Part shown: positions 12,147 to 21,571 of the stretch, piece after piece
How positions within the stretch are numbered: the stretch's first letter is position 1
How the letters are laid out: each line of letters begins with the position of its first letter
DNA from: a virus
Virus record (IMG/VR): IMGVR_UViG_3300032299_000162
Span: 1 to 25,008 of that record
Reading direction: 5' to 3' (one strand)
DNA: 25,008 nucleotides
The notes under the pieces: generated by a model
The model's database searches: none
Seen by the model: only the letters and a program-made list of their open reading frames with translations
What the model was told of the DNA's origin: nothing
Translations under genes and position numbers: made by a program

Positions 12147-12497
12147 ATGACCATGAATAACACTGTGATTTTGCCTTGGCCTCCAAAAGAATTGTCACCA
12201 AATTCTACGTTGCATTGGGCAAAAAAATCTAAGAAAAAGAAAGAATATCGCACTGCTTGTTGGGCTTTAACATTAGAGGCCAAGCTAATTGCCCCTCCTG
12301 GAGAGGATAAGTTTCCTATTGAGATTACTTTTTATCCGCCTGATAAACGGCATAGGGATGCAGATAACATGGTGGCCTCGATTAAAGCTGGCCTAGATGG
12401 GTTTGCAGACGCGCTTAAAGTGAACGATAAGCGTTTTTTACCTAACTTTAAATTTACTGAAGAAGTAAAAGGAATGATAGTTATTGAGATAAAATGA
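12147..12497 (+). CDS. rusA: RusA-family Holliday junction resolvase
   Basis: 116 aa, the only gene on the plus strand. The PNSTLHWAKKSKKKKEYRT region (19-36) and HRDADNMVASIKAGLDGF (69-86) with a later VNDKRF (92-97) are characteristic of RusA. E. coli RusA uses three aspartates for catalysis; here D71, D73 and D94 fit. It cleaves Holliday junctions and branched DNA in phage replication. The ATG at 12147 has only AGAAAG as ribosome site; the second Met, two codons later, is an alternative start. A strong terminator follows 30 bases after the stop. The divergent arrangement and the operator palindrome suggest separate regulation from the main leftward operons. Confidence 0.88.
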   Translation: MTMNNTVILPWPPKELSPNSTLHWAKKSKKKKEYRTACWALTLEAKLIAPPGEDKFPIEITFYPPDKRHRDADNMVASIKAGLDGFADALKVNDKRFLPNFKFTEEVKGMIVIEIK

Positions 12498-12528
12498 AGG
12501 TGGAGTAATGCTCCTTCACGTCCTCTTT

Positions 12529-12555
12529 GGGTAGCCTTCGGGCTACCCTTTTTTT
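12529..12555 (+). terminator. intrinsic terminator with UUCG tetraloop
   Basis: GGGTAGCC (12529-12536), TTCG loop (12537-12540), GGCTACCC (12541-12548) and seven T residues: an ideal rho-independent terminator for rusA. It lies between two convergent genes; its tail overlaps the stop codon of the large minus-strand gene. On the minus strand the stem lacks a U tract, so it probably works mainly rightward. Confidence 0.9.
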
Positions 12556-15500
12556 AATCTTCAAGCTTGGCTATTTGGTCATTAAACCTTTTCATAATGA
12601 CTGCCTTTTGGTTTTCAATCCGCTTAATTCTATCGCTTGGCAGACCTCTTTCAATAAACTCTTTCTTTTGTTTATTTAGCGCGTTGATCTGGTTCTCTGT
12701 AGCATTAGCTGTTTGCCATAGTCTTGCCTGGGGGTTATCTCTTAAATATTGGCCAACAGGTTCTTTGTTTTTAATACGACCTTTAATTTCATTTTCATGG
12801 TCAGCCATATTAATGATGTTGTTATAAAAACGTGATGCTTCAGCAGCATTGGATTGAGTTTCCCCATAAAAACGACCCGCTAAAGGAACGCGATAAGCAG
12901 GAAGATCTTCACCAGTACTGGCAGCCTTAATTGTCTGACCAGTTTTCATAAGTTCACGCCCAACACCACCAGTAACTTGTCCAACTACATAGTCAAGCTC
13001 ATCCGCAGTAGGGCTTATCAAGCCTTTACTGTATTTGCCACCACCAGATGCCATGTTTAAGAAATAAGAAATCTGCTTATTAATTTCGCTTGAGCTTTCG
13101 CGGGAGCGCATATAGCCAGGGGTTGGGTTAGTTGCCTGGTCTTTCTTATAGATTGGTCTACCAAAAGCATCCTTATTTTCTGAAAGAGCAGCCAATGGAT
13201 CTAATACGGTTGGGGCAATACTTTGTAATGGGCCAGCACTACCTACAGGACTTAGGCCATCTGCAAATACACCAATCAAATTGCCAACTTTCTTTGTAGG
13301 ATTTTTTCCACCACTAAGCACAAACTCAGTAGTAAGGCGGCCTACGCTTGGTAGGATATGTAACCCAAGTGGGTATGGAATAGATAGATAATTACCGTCT
13401 GGGGTAGGGATAATAAAGTTACGTTCTTTTACAAACTCTGGAGGCTCATCATCTTTAAATCCAGCAGCTGCCAACAGTAAGGACTGCATAGATCCAAGAA
13501 GAACGCCGCCACCTATAATTGCTTTGCCTTTAGGACCTTTAAGAGTCTGAGCAAGACGAGCAGTACCTTGGATAGATGCGTTAAAGAAAGCATACAGCGC
13601 GTTAATATTGGCAGATAGCTGACCCTTTTTATCAAAGTTAACTGTCAGGTTCTTAGCAATAATGGCTGCCTGTTGTTTAGATAAGCCAAGGCCACCTTGA
13701 TCTTTAGGCTTGCTGGCAGAAAGATAAGCAGATAAACGAATGGCATTTTCTAAGGTGTCATTGAAGTCAGATAACGCACCAAAGACTGCTTTAAATGCCT
13801 TCTTAGCATTGCCACCAGCTGTAATTTTTGCCAGCTGCTCATCAACAATTGACTTTTCGCTTTCCTTACGCGCCAAGGAATCGCGATAACCAGTTTGGCC
13901 ACCCTCTTTCCTGAACTCTCGGAACGCTTTTTCCATGTCACTATCGCCACCAACTTCACCCTTACGTTCAGCGCGCAAGACCTTGAAAATACCCTTCATT
14001 GCAGGAAATATTCCAGCCGTAACTTGAGCCTGTTTACCAGCTAGAGGAGTGGTAGTTAAGTTAAATTGAGCGCCACCAACGTCACGGATTAAGTTGACTG
14101 CAGCAAAGATTGGGTTGTACTGGGTATTGACAGATGCGAACCAGCGGGTAGCCTTAGATACCAAGCTAGTCAATGTTCCCAGGCTTTCTACGTCTAGGCT
14201 TCTTAAAGAATTAGCCATGCGCACTGCATCAGGATTCTTTTGATTAAAAAATATGTAGCGGTTCTTACCATCTATTCTTAGCGTTAAAACATTATCGCCA
14301 AAACGATCAAGATTGTTTACCTTAAGCTTTACGGACTCTGGTGTATCAGTTGTAGGAAGGCCAGTAATCTTATCAATGATTCTCTTTTCCTTACTGATAT
14401 AGCGGCTCTTTGGTTCTTCCATTAAGTTGTTAGCTATTTCTTCAGGATTGTCATACCCAAGGCTTTCCAGCTCTTTAATCAAAGCCTCTTTGCTCTTGAT
14501 CGCATCTGGGTTTACTGGCAAAGCTACATCTGGGTTAGGGTTCATTAAGAACAAACCGTATAGCGCTTTAGTTACAGTCAACTTCTCAGCGCGAATCAGG
14601 GCGCGTTCACGTTGTTTAATTAAGTTAGAAATGATGTCCTGAACTTCTTTTTCAGAACCCATAGCTCGTTTGCTAAAGTTGCCGCTAACGTTGAATCCTT
14701 TACTTAATCCAGTAGCCCCCATGCCATTAATGAAGTTTTCCTCAACACGGAACAATGGTACATAGTGCTTATAGGTTTCATTCCAGGCATCAATAGTGTC
14801 TTGGCTATCTGCTCCAGAGTCCACAAGGATCTTCTGTGTCCCAGTAACCATGTCATCAAACATCTTGGCAACGGTTTCTAAGTTTGCTTTTTTGGCTGGA
14901 TCAAGGTTATCAAGTATTTCTTTAGCCTTGTCAGTAGACATACCAGAAGCACGATCTTGCAGCTCCCAAGGGGTTTTGCGCTCTTCTCCTGTGCGTGGAT
15001 CAAGCTTGTTTAGCTCATTCATCTTGTCGTTACGCTCTTTGGCGTGACGCGCAAGCAGATACTCTTGCATTTCTTGAGGCTTAATATTTAGCTCTTTAAG
15101 CTTTTTAATAGCTGGCAACAACTCATTAAGCAAGTACTCACGAATAGCTGTAGCTACTTTCCCATGGAAAAGCTGTTCTTTTTCGTAAACGTTAATGTCA
15201 TCAGTAATCTGACCAGCCGACTTCAGAATAGCTTGCTGTGCGCGCTTAGTGTCAATCTGCTTATCTTGGAACTTATAGATTAAATTATTGACAGAGACAT
15301 CTGTTACGCCAGGAATATGGAGAAATGTATCTTCTGGGAATTGCCAAGTAGATTGAACTGGCTGGCCTAAGTAGTTACGCGCCTCTGATGGTGGTTTCTT
15401 TTGACCTTCTTCTGAAACAGGCTCTTCTTTTTTGATATTAGATATATCACTAGGAGAGTAATTTTTTAAAGAATATCCTTCATCATAGGCTTGCTTGTTG

Positions 15501-18500
15501 TACTGCATAACCTTGTCAGGAGAGAGTATTGCATCAACATCTTCTCCTCCAGAATAGTAAGAAAATTGTACTGGTAAATATTTATATCCAAGTTTTTCAG
15601 CAGCCATAATTCTATGATTGCCCTCATTAACATAAGGTATTCCTCTAAAATCTACGTTAATGAATGGATAGTAATGCTCTGTATCTTTAGCTCCCTTGCC
15701 AGGTGGAAGCTTATTCTTTTCAGACATGTATCCAAGAATAGAATCTAAGTCTTTTTGACGAACATTATTTTGTTCATCATTGATTCCACGAATATTTTTT
15801 AATATAGATATTGGCAATAGCACTGGTCTAGAAGTATTTGCAACACCCTCTTTAGAAGTAAAACTTCCAGTTGACGGGCCAAACCTACGATATGCACCAG
15901 ATGCTTTTTTACCGCTTTCTCTATTGCGCTCTATCTGATCTTCTAGCCAAGAGCCGCCTGGATTATCTTGATATAAATAAGTTGGCTCTTGCTCTATATT
16001 TGTTAAATCTTCCTTCATTGTTGGGAAGTCATATCCTTCAGTCTGGGCAAGACGCTTCATATCTGCTGGAGTTTGAGCAAAGATCTTCTCAGAAACAATC
16101 ATTATGCGATCAAGCGCTGATTGGTAATCTGGGTTTAGGCCAATTACTTTACGGAAGATTTCCATCAACTTAGTTAAGGCTGTCTTCTTACCCATCTTAA
16201 CCATAGATAAATAAGACTGAACATTCTTTTCTGTTAACGATCTTACAAAAAGTTCGTGAATATCTTTAAGAATAGAGCCATTATTTTTAGATCCAACCTC
16301 ATTTAACAATGGATGCCATTTGTCTCTAGGAGTATTCTTTTTATCAAGCTCTATTGCTGTTTTAACTGCGTTGTATATTGAACGTAGCTCGTTATAAATT
16401 ATTTTATCTGGGCCTTTGTAGTTACGCTTAATCAGTGCATCTAACTGGACTTGGCTGATAACGTGCAACAACTCGTGCAAAAGAGTGCTGTAACGTGTGC
16501 CAGTAGGTGTGCGAGAAACTGGCATACCATCAATAGCATCTTTTGATCCTGAATGTGTTTCAGCTTCGCCCTTAGAGTTCAGTCCATTGTATTGAACTCT
16601 AAAATAACTAATCTTTCTATTTGAGCTAACTGGTAAAGAAGATCCATACCAGGTGTGTCTCTTTGCGCCTTTAAGAATTTCTATTTTTACTGGAACTCCA
16701 GAGTCTTCAATAGCCTTGATGTTAAAAAGAGTTCGTTCCGCAATAGCTTTAGCTGCAGCGTTTGGTGCTGTATCTACCAGATATTGAGCAAGCTGAGAAC
16801 CTTCAGTCATGCCATCAATGTCTTTGGCAATCTGATCCATTGGCCTCTTAGACTGAAATTGCGCTGGTTCTTCTTGATTTTCAGTTGATCTAGTTGCCTT
16901 TTCTGCTTCAAATAGATCTGGCTCTGTTTTCTTAGCAAAAGAATCTTTAATAATCTGGTCTACTGGGCGCTTTGGAACATCGCCAAACATATCTGATCCA
17001 GCTTTACTACCTTCGCTGTAGGCATTGTCAAATAAATTAGATAGGTTTTCACCAATAGCCTTGGCTGAACGCGGATTGTCAGCAAACATCTGCACAATCT
17101 GATTGGCTAAAGGATTGGTGGTAATGTCAGTTTGCTTGGCTGCGTCTTGTAGACTGAGGTTGTTACGTCTGGCATTGATAGCCATCTCTACTGCTTCATT
17201 AACCAGTGGGCGTACATCATAATCGCCAGCATCGCCTAGTCTAATAGCCTTGGCTGCTGCTACGTTTAGGCCGCGAATAATGTTGCGAGCCTCTTCGTCT
17301 TGGGCTTGAAAGCCTAATTCAGTTAATTTGTCATTCCCATAAGCTTGTTGGAAGATGGCTGCATTAAGGCGGTCTACTGCTTGCTTGGTAGGGTTTCCAT
17401 CTTTATCAATCAGATTGCCGCGCTCTGTATCAGGCATAGCCTTAATAAAGTCACGAACTGTCTGTGGGCTTACATCACCAGAGTCATTGAATTGAACGGC
17501 AGAAAGGTCAACGCGGTTAGTATCGTTCTTAGCTTGTTCTACTACGTTAAATGATAGCCCAGCACCAACATTACTAATATCACCAGTATTCTTATTTACT
17601 TTAGCCATAGGCATAATGCGAACCAACATTGGGTTCCGCATACCTTCAATGACTTTTGGATCAATTCCATGCAAATCATCACCCAGTAAAGCTGATTTGT
17701 AATTATCTGCAGTACCTTGACGGTATGCGGCCTGTAGTCCAGCTACGCGCCCGTTAGTAATAGCTCTAAATGCGGGTACGCTTTGGTCAACATAAGCTGG
17801 ATTTTTTGTTCCGTCAGAATTGTGCGATGCAATAACATCACCAGCTTCAATAACTCCATACTGAATTTGTAAGTTATTGCCGTCTGATCCAGTAAGGACA
17901 TCTGTTCTACCTAAATGAGTAGGATCAACTTCACCACCAGCTACAACTGGTGCGCCTGTGCCGTAGTCACGGGACATACTGACTCGGTTGTAATCAGGTT
18001 CATTAGCAATCTTAGCCATCTGAGCTATAGAAGCTGGGGTAGACCTATCTCGGTTCTGGATGCTTTCCCAGATATTTCCTTTTTCTGGTTCTGAAATAGG
18101 TGTTATATCAGTTGGAGCTGGAGGTGCTGGAGGAGTAGGTTCTGGTTCAATTGAAGGTGGAGCAGGTGGAGATGGTGGTTTTCCACTTAACTCATCAATC
18201 ATTGCCTGAGTATCTTGGGATGTAGAAGATGGGGCAACTACTGGAGGAACTCCACCTTCTGGAGGAGTAACTGGAGGAGTTACAGGCGGTTTAACTGTTG
18301 GGGCTTCTGCACCTGGACCGCGTACACCTACGGTTGCACCAGTTAATGCTCCAACTGCTGCATCACGGGCAGCAGCACCAGCAACGCCTTCAAACGTACC
18401 AACGTCCATGCCTTGTTTTTGCAGGGCGCGGTTGATTGCCAATTGTTCTTGACCGCCTTGTACACCCTCTAATGGAGCTTCAGCTAGGGCAGCTTTACCC

Positions 18501-19327
18501 ATACGGCTTGCAAGTCTTGCATCAAGCTTTGCTGCAGCGCCAGGGGTTAATAGATTTTCTACACCAACACGAGCACCAGCGCCACCTAACACAGCACCAG
18601 CAGCTATATCTAAGAAATTTTCGCCTAAATATTCTTGAGCTTTTGAGGCTCTAGCAGCAGCCTCTTGAGGATTCATCCCTGATTTTTCTAGCTCTTGCTT
18701 AACTCCATCATACAAAGAACCTTTAACAGCGCCAGTGCCTTGGGCAGTGCCTACAACTGTATTGATTGCTTTAACGGTAGGTCCACCGAGCTTGGCTATG
18801 CCACCAATGATACCTGTACCAACGTATGGAACTATAGAGCCTAAACCTTGCGCAAGAGATTGAACTGGGGCTTCAGCTACACCTGCCAAGAAAGCGCCTA
18901 TTTCATCGCTTATAGAACCCTTAGAAGCTTGTTTTTGCAAAGCCTCTCTACGAGCCATTTCAGCTTTACGCTCTGGCGAGTATTGTTCAGCAAGACCTTT
19001 TGTAACCTCGCCTAATGCCTGTGATGCTGCGTTATCAGCGCCAAATACATCTGTTAAGGATTTGCCAGCACCAACAATCCCTGTGCCAAAAGCAATGGCT
19101 GTATCTTTAGCTGAAAATCCAGCGTTAACAGGAGGCTGTTCAATGGGTTGGGTAGGTTGTTTGGCAGCGTCATATCTGCCAAGTTCATCTGGAACTGCAC
19201 CAGTTAAATTGCCAGTAGCTTGGGCGGGTTTATATGCCTGATACCTTTTTAAAAGGTCAGCTTGAGTGACGTTGTCAGGGACCCCACTAATGATGGTCCC
19301 ATCTGGCATTTGCACATCTATTGGCAT
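12554..19327 (-). CDS. giant polyvalent virion protein (ParB-like modules, metallopeptidase motif, LPD38-like)
   Basis: 2257 aa, uninterrupted. The opening (DVQMPDGTIISGVPDNVTQ) is common at the start of very long phage proteins. A glycine-rich hydrophobic stretch lies at about 140-260, then a Pro-rich linker (about 342-410). Around 455-560 is a ddrB-type ParB-like domain (IASHNSDGTKNPAY, AITNGRVAGLQAAYRQG). At 951-955 is HELLH, a zincin-type metal-binding motif. A second ParB-like module spans about 1160-1270 (NEGNHRIMAAEKLGYKYLPV). From about 1700 to 2150 is an LPD38-like region (SVNTQYNPIFAAVNLIRD; IPYPLGLHILPSVGR) with a hydrophobic segment near 1935-1957. The end is a charged coiled coil. 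Such proteins are thought to be packaged and ejected with the genome. ATG 19327 has AAAGG upstream. Confidence 0.8.
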   Translation of the reverse strand: MPIDVQMPDGTIISGVPDNVTQADLLKRYQAYKPAQATGNLTGAVPDELGRYDAAKQPTQPIEQPPVNAGFSAKDTAIAFGTGIVGAGKSLTDVFGADNAASQALGEVTKGLAEQYSPERKAEMARREALQKQASKGSISDEIGAFLAGVAEAPVQSLAQGLGSIVPYVGTGIIGGIAKLGGPTVKAINTVVGTAQGTGAVKGSLYDGVKQELEKSGMNPQEAAARASKAQEYLGENFLDIAAGAVLGGAGARVGVENLLTPGAAAKLDARLASRMGKAALAEAPLEGVQGGQEQLAINRALQKQGMDVGTFEGVAGAAARDAAVGALTGATVGVRGPGAEAPTVKPPVTPPVTPPEGGVPPVVAPSSTSQDTQAMIDELSGKPPSPPAPPSIEPEPTPPAPPAPTDITPISEPEKGNIWESIQNRDRSTPASIAQMAKIANEPDYNRVSMSRDYGTGAPVVAGGEVDPTHLGRTDVLTGSDGNNLQIQYGVIEAGDVIASHNSDGTKNPAYVDQSVPAFRAITNGRVAGLQAAYRQGTADNYKSALLGDDLHGIDPKVIEGMRNPMLVRIMPMAKVNKNTGDISNVGAGLSFNVVEQAKNDTNRVDLSAVQFNDSGDVSPQTVRDFIKAMPDTERGNLIDKDGNPTKQAVDRLNAAIFQQAYGNDKLTELGFQAQDEEARNIIRGLNVAAAKAIRLGDAGDYDVRPLVNEAVEMAINARRNNLSLQDAAKQTDITTNPLANQIVQMFADNPRSAKAIGENLSNLFDNAYSEGSKAGSDMFGDVPKRPVDQIIKDSFAKKTEPDLFEAEKATRSTENQEEPAQFQSKRPMDQIAKDIDGMTEGSQLAQYLVDTAPNAAAKAIAERTLFNIKAIEDSGVPVKIEILKGAKRHTWYGSSLPVSSNRKISYFRVQYNGLNSKGEAETHSGSKDAIDGMPVSRTPTGTRYSTLLHELLHVISQVQLDALIKRNYKGPDKIIYNELRSIYNAVKTAIELDKKNTPRDKWHPLLNEVGSKNNGSILKDIHELFVRSLTEKNVQSYLSMVKMGKKTALTKLMEIFRKVIGLNPDYQSALDRIMIVSEKIFAQTPADMKRLAQTEGYDFPTMKEDLTNIEQEPTYLYQDNPGGSWLEDQIERNRESGKKASGAYRRFGPSTGSFTSKEGVANTSRPVLLPISILKNIRGINDEQNNVRQKDLDSILGYMSEKNKLPPGKGAKDTEHYYPFINVDFRGIPYVNEGNHRIMAAEKLGYKYLPVQFSYYSGGEDVDAILSPDKVMQYNKQAYDEGYSLKNYSPSDISNIKKEEPVSEEGQKKPPSEARNYLGQPVQSTWQFPEDTFLHIPGVTDVSVNNLIYKFQDKQIDTKRAQQAILKSAGQITDDINVYEKEQLFHGKVATAIREYLLNELLPAIKKLKELNIKPQEMQEYLLARHAKERNDKMNELNKLDPRTGEERKTPWELQDRASGMSTDKAKEILDNLDPAKKANLETVAKMFDDMVTGTQKILVDSGADSQDTIDAWNETYKHYVPLFRVEENFINGMGATGLSKGFNVSGNFSKRAMGSEKEVQDIISNLIKQRERALIRAEKLTVTKALYGLFLMNPNPDVALPVNPDAIKSKEALIKELESLGYDNPEEIANNLMEEPKSRYISKEKRIIDKITGLPTTDTPESVKLKVNNLDRFGDNVLTLRIDGKNRYIFFNQKNPDAVRMANSLRSLDVESLGTLTSLVSKATRWFASVNTQYNPIFAAVNLIRDVGGAQFNLTTTPLAGKQAQVTAGIFPAMKGIFKVLRAERKGEVGGDSDMEKAFREFRKEGGQTGYRDSLARKESEKSIVDEQLAKITAGGNAKKAFKAVFGALSDFNDTLENAIRLSAYLSASKPKDQGGLGLSKQQAAIIAKNLTVNFDKKGQLSANINALYAFFNASIQGTARLAQTLKGPKGKAIIGGGVLLGSMQSLLLAAAGFKDDEPPEFVKERNFIIPTPDGNYLSIPYPLGLHILPSVGRLTTEFVLSGGKNPTKKVGNLIGVFADGLSPVGSAGPLQSIAPTVLDPLAALSENKDAFGRPIYKKDQATNPTPGYMRSRESSSEINKQISYFLNMASGGGKYSKGLISPTADELDYVVGQVTGGVGRELMKTGQTIKAASTGEDLPAYRVPLAGRFYGETQSNAAEASRFYNNIINMADHENEIKGRIKNKEPVGQYLRDNPQARLWQTANATENQINALNKQKKEFIERGLPSDRIKRIENQKAVIMKRFNDQIAKLED

Positions 19328-19336
19328 AACTAGCCT

Positions 19337-21568
19337 TTAGCTGGGGAGTTGACTAAATGGTACTACCTTATTTTGAGCAGGTGCTTGCGGCTTGCTGCTA
19401 CCAAATAACGAACTAAAGAAACCTTTTTTCTCTGGCTCTGCTGGGAATTGTACATTAGCTGGAGCAACAAATGGGCGTTTAATACCAACTTGGTCAAAAT
19501 AAGATTTCTTAATTGAATTAATGGCATCGTTGTAAGCGTTATATCTCTCTGTTCCTGGAGTTTCCATGTCGCGCTGCTTAATCAATTGAGGTATTTGATC
19601 GTCTTGATTAATCATTGCTTGAACTTTAAGGATAGCGCGCTCTTCACCGCTAGGAGCATTAGCCATTGCAATAGATTTTGCATCTTTATTGCCTTGGATT
19701 TGCAATAAAGTACCAGCTAACTGCAGTCTACGAGCATCATCTTTAGCTGCGCCTTCTGCGTCTAACTTAGCCAATTCACGCTTCAAGGCGCGCTCTGACG
19801 CAACATCTTTTTGGTAAGTATTAAGAAGATCAATTCCAGCATTACCTATGTTTGGAGACATATATGGCGATGTGCCAGATAACATACCTAAACCAAGACG
19901 GGTAAAGTATTGATTGGCACGGCTCTCTTTGCTGTCTTTAATGTCTTGTAGCAATTCTTGACGCGCTACACTATCAGTTTCTGCTGCTGGTCTAGCTTGG
20001 CCTAACAAGCTTAAAGCTGCTTTATTTAGATCAACATTACCCTTTTTATCGGTGTACTGAGAAAGATAGTCATCATTAGATTTGGATTGAACAAAGCTGC
20101 CATCAGTGTTTCCAGCAAACGCCACAATGCCACCACCAGCTGCACGGAACATATCTCCAGAAGGAATGGTATCTAAACCACCGCCTAGAATTTGGCGTGA
20201 CTGTGGGTTGTTCTGTATTCTTGCGCGATCAAGTAATTCTTTTTCAATTGCAGCAATTTGCATTGGATCAACGTTAGGATTACGCAACATTGGCGAAAGA
20301 TTCTGTGTTGGAATAAGATCAACGTCACCGCCAGCCCTGTAATTAACTGTACCGCCTTCGGCATAACCTTTTGACTTTTTAAAGTCTTTTGGCAATCCGC
20401 CAGATGCTCCAACCATACCTTGAGCAAGGCTTGAATCTATTCCCTCTAATGGAACATAACTACCACCACCACTGCCAGCCAAATTAAAATCATATCCACC
20501 GCCACCGCCACCGCCTTTACCCCACCAGCCAAGGTCTTTACCCATGCCATACATACCAAGACCAGTAAAGCCAAGGCCAGCTATTTGAGATAAGTAATTT
20601 GGAGGAGCTTGGAAGCCTTGTTGAGTAGATTGGCTTACTGGCAATCCACCCATCATGCTTTGCATAAACTGTACATTTTCAAATGGTTGCTTGTATTGCT
20701 GATTTGCAATCTGATTCTGCAGTGCAATCTTAGCCAACTCATATTGACCTTGTTGAGCGCCAATGTTACCTAGTGCAGCGCCAGCTTGAGTAGCGCCTTG
20801 ATAGCCTTGTTGAGCACCTTGAACGCCTTGCAGACCTAAACCAGCACCACGCATACCAGTATCTAAGCCAGCTAAACCAGCGGACGTACCTTGCATTGCA
20901 CCTTGTAAACCAAGCGTAGAACCAAACTGTTGAGCTTGTTGAGCATTTTTGAACGCTTCGTTATAACCCTGTCCAATAGCTTGTTGTTTAGCTAAAGCGT
21001 AATTCTGGTTGTTTAATCCTTGTGCCAAAGTAGCACGATTGCCACCAAAAGCGCCTTGACCAGTAGCTTTACCTGCAATATCTTGTGCGCCTAATGCTTG
21101 TTGTTGATTAAGCAACGATAGTTGCGGAGCAAGCGACTGTTGCAAATAAGGGTTCATATAAGCACCAACCGCATATGGGTTAGTTGCTTGATTGGCATAG
21201 TTAGAACCAGCGTTCATGCCATAGTTCATACCCTGTGCGCCAATACCAATACCTTGTGAACCTATGCCAGCACCCATTTGGCCATAGTTCAAAGCCATAG
21301 GAGCTGTAGATAAAGCGCCTTGACCACCTTGGTTTGCTAGACTTGATCCTTGTCCAAACTGTTCTGGCATACCCATATTCTGGGCGCTAGAAGCTACTTG
21401 GTTTTGAAATGCGCTAGGTGCAGAAGTGCTTAAATTTTGAGCACGTTGCAAGTAGCTAGAGACGTAAGGTTGCGCCCAAGGCGCTATGCTTGATGTCGAA
21501 ATTAATTGTGAAGTAGGGTTAGATGGAACACCGCTAGAGCCTAATACTGAATCTAAAAATGAAGCCAT
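19337..21568 (-). CDS. low-complexity virion/tail protein, 743 aa, Gln/Gly/Ala-rich
   Basis: Begins MASFLDSVLGSSGVPSNPTS and then IAPWAQPYVSSYLQRAQ, an opening common in structural proteins of short-tailed phages. Residues about 60-310 are rich in Gln, Gly, Ala, Asn and Leu with quasi-repeats (GLQGAMQGTSAGLAGL, GLGLQGVQGAQQGYQGAT). The middle has a Gly-rich stretch (GKGGGGGGGYDFN), then YAEGGTVNYRAGGDVDLI and AAGGGIVAFAGN. The last 200 residues are helical and charged (ALKRELAKLDAEGAAKDDA). It has no enzyme motif. It lies between the 687-aa and 2257-aa virion genes, three bases after the upstream stop, with a good AAGGAT site. By position it corresponds to one of the P22 ejection proteins (7/20/16); this is inference. 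Confidence 0.7.
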   Translation of the reverse strand: MASFLDSVLGSSGVPSNPTSQLISTSSIAPWAQPYVSSYLQRAQNLSTSAPSAFQNQVASSAQNMGMPEQFGQGSSLANQGGQGALSTAPMALNYGQMGAGIGSQGIGIGAQGMNYGMNAGSNYANQATNPYAVGAYMNPYLQQSLAPQLSLLNQQQALGAQDIAGKATGQGAFGGNRATLAQGLNNQNYALAKQQAIGQGYNEAFKNAQQAQQFGSTLGLQGAMQGTSAGLAGLDTGMRGAGLGLQGVQGAQQGYQGATQAGAALGNIGAQQGQYELAKIALQNQIANQQYKQPFENVQFMQSMMGGLPVSQSTQQGFQAPPNYLSQIAGLGFTGLGMYGMGKDLGWWGKGGGGGGGYDFNLAGSGGGSYVPLEGIDSSLAQGMVGASGGLPKDFKKSKGYAEGGTVNYRAGGDVDLIPTQNLSPMLRNPNVDPMQIAAIEKELLDRARIQNNPQSRQILGGGLDTIPSGDMFRAAGGGIVAFAGNTDGSFVQSKSNDDYLSQYTDKKGNVDLNKAALSLLGQARPAAETDSVARQELLQDIKDSKESRANQYFTRLGLGMLSGTSPYMSPNIGNAGIDLLNTYQKDVASERALKRELAKLDAEGAAKDDARRLQLAGTLLQIQGNKDAKSIAMANAPSGEERAILKVQAMINQDDQIPQLIKQRDMETPGTERYNAYNDAINSIKKSYFDQVGIKRPFVAPANVQFPAEPEKKGFFSSLFGSSKPQAPAQNKVVPFSQLPS

Positions 21569-21571
21569 GAT

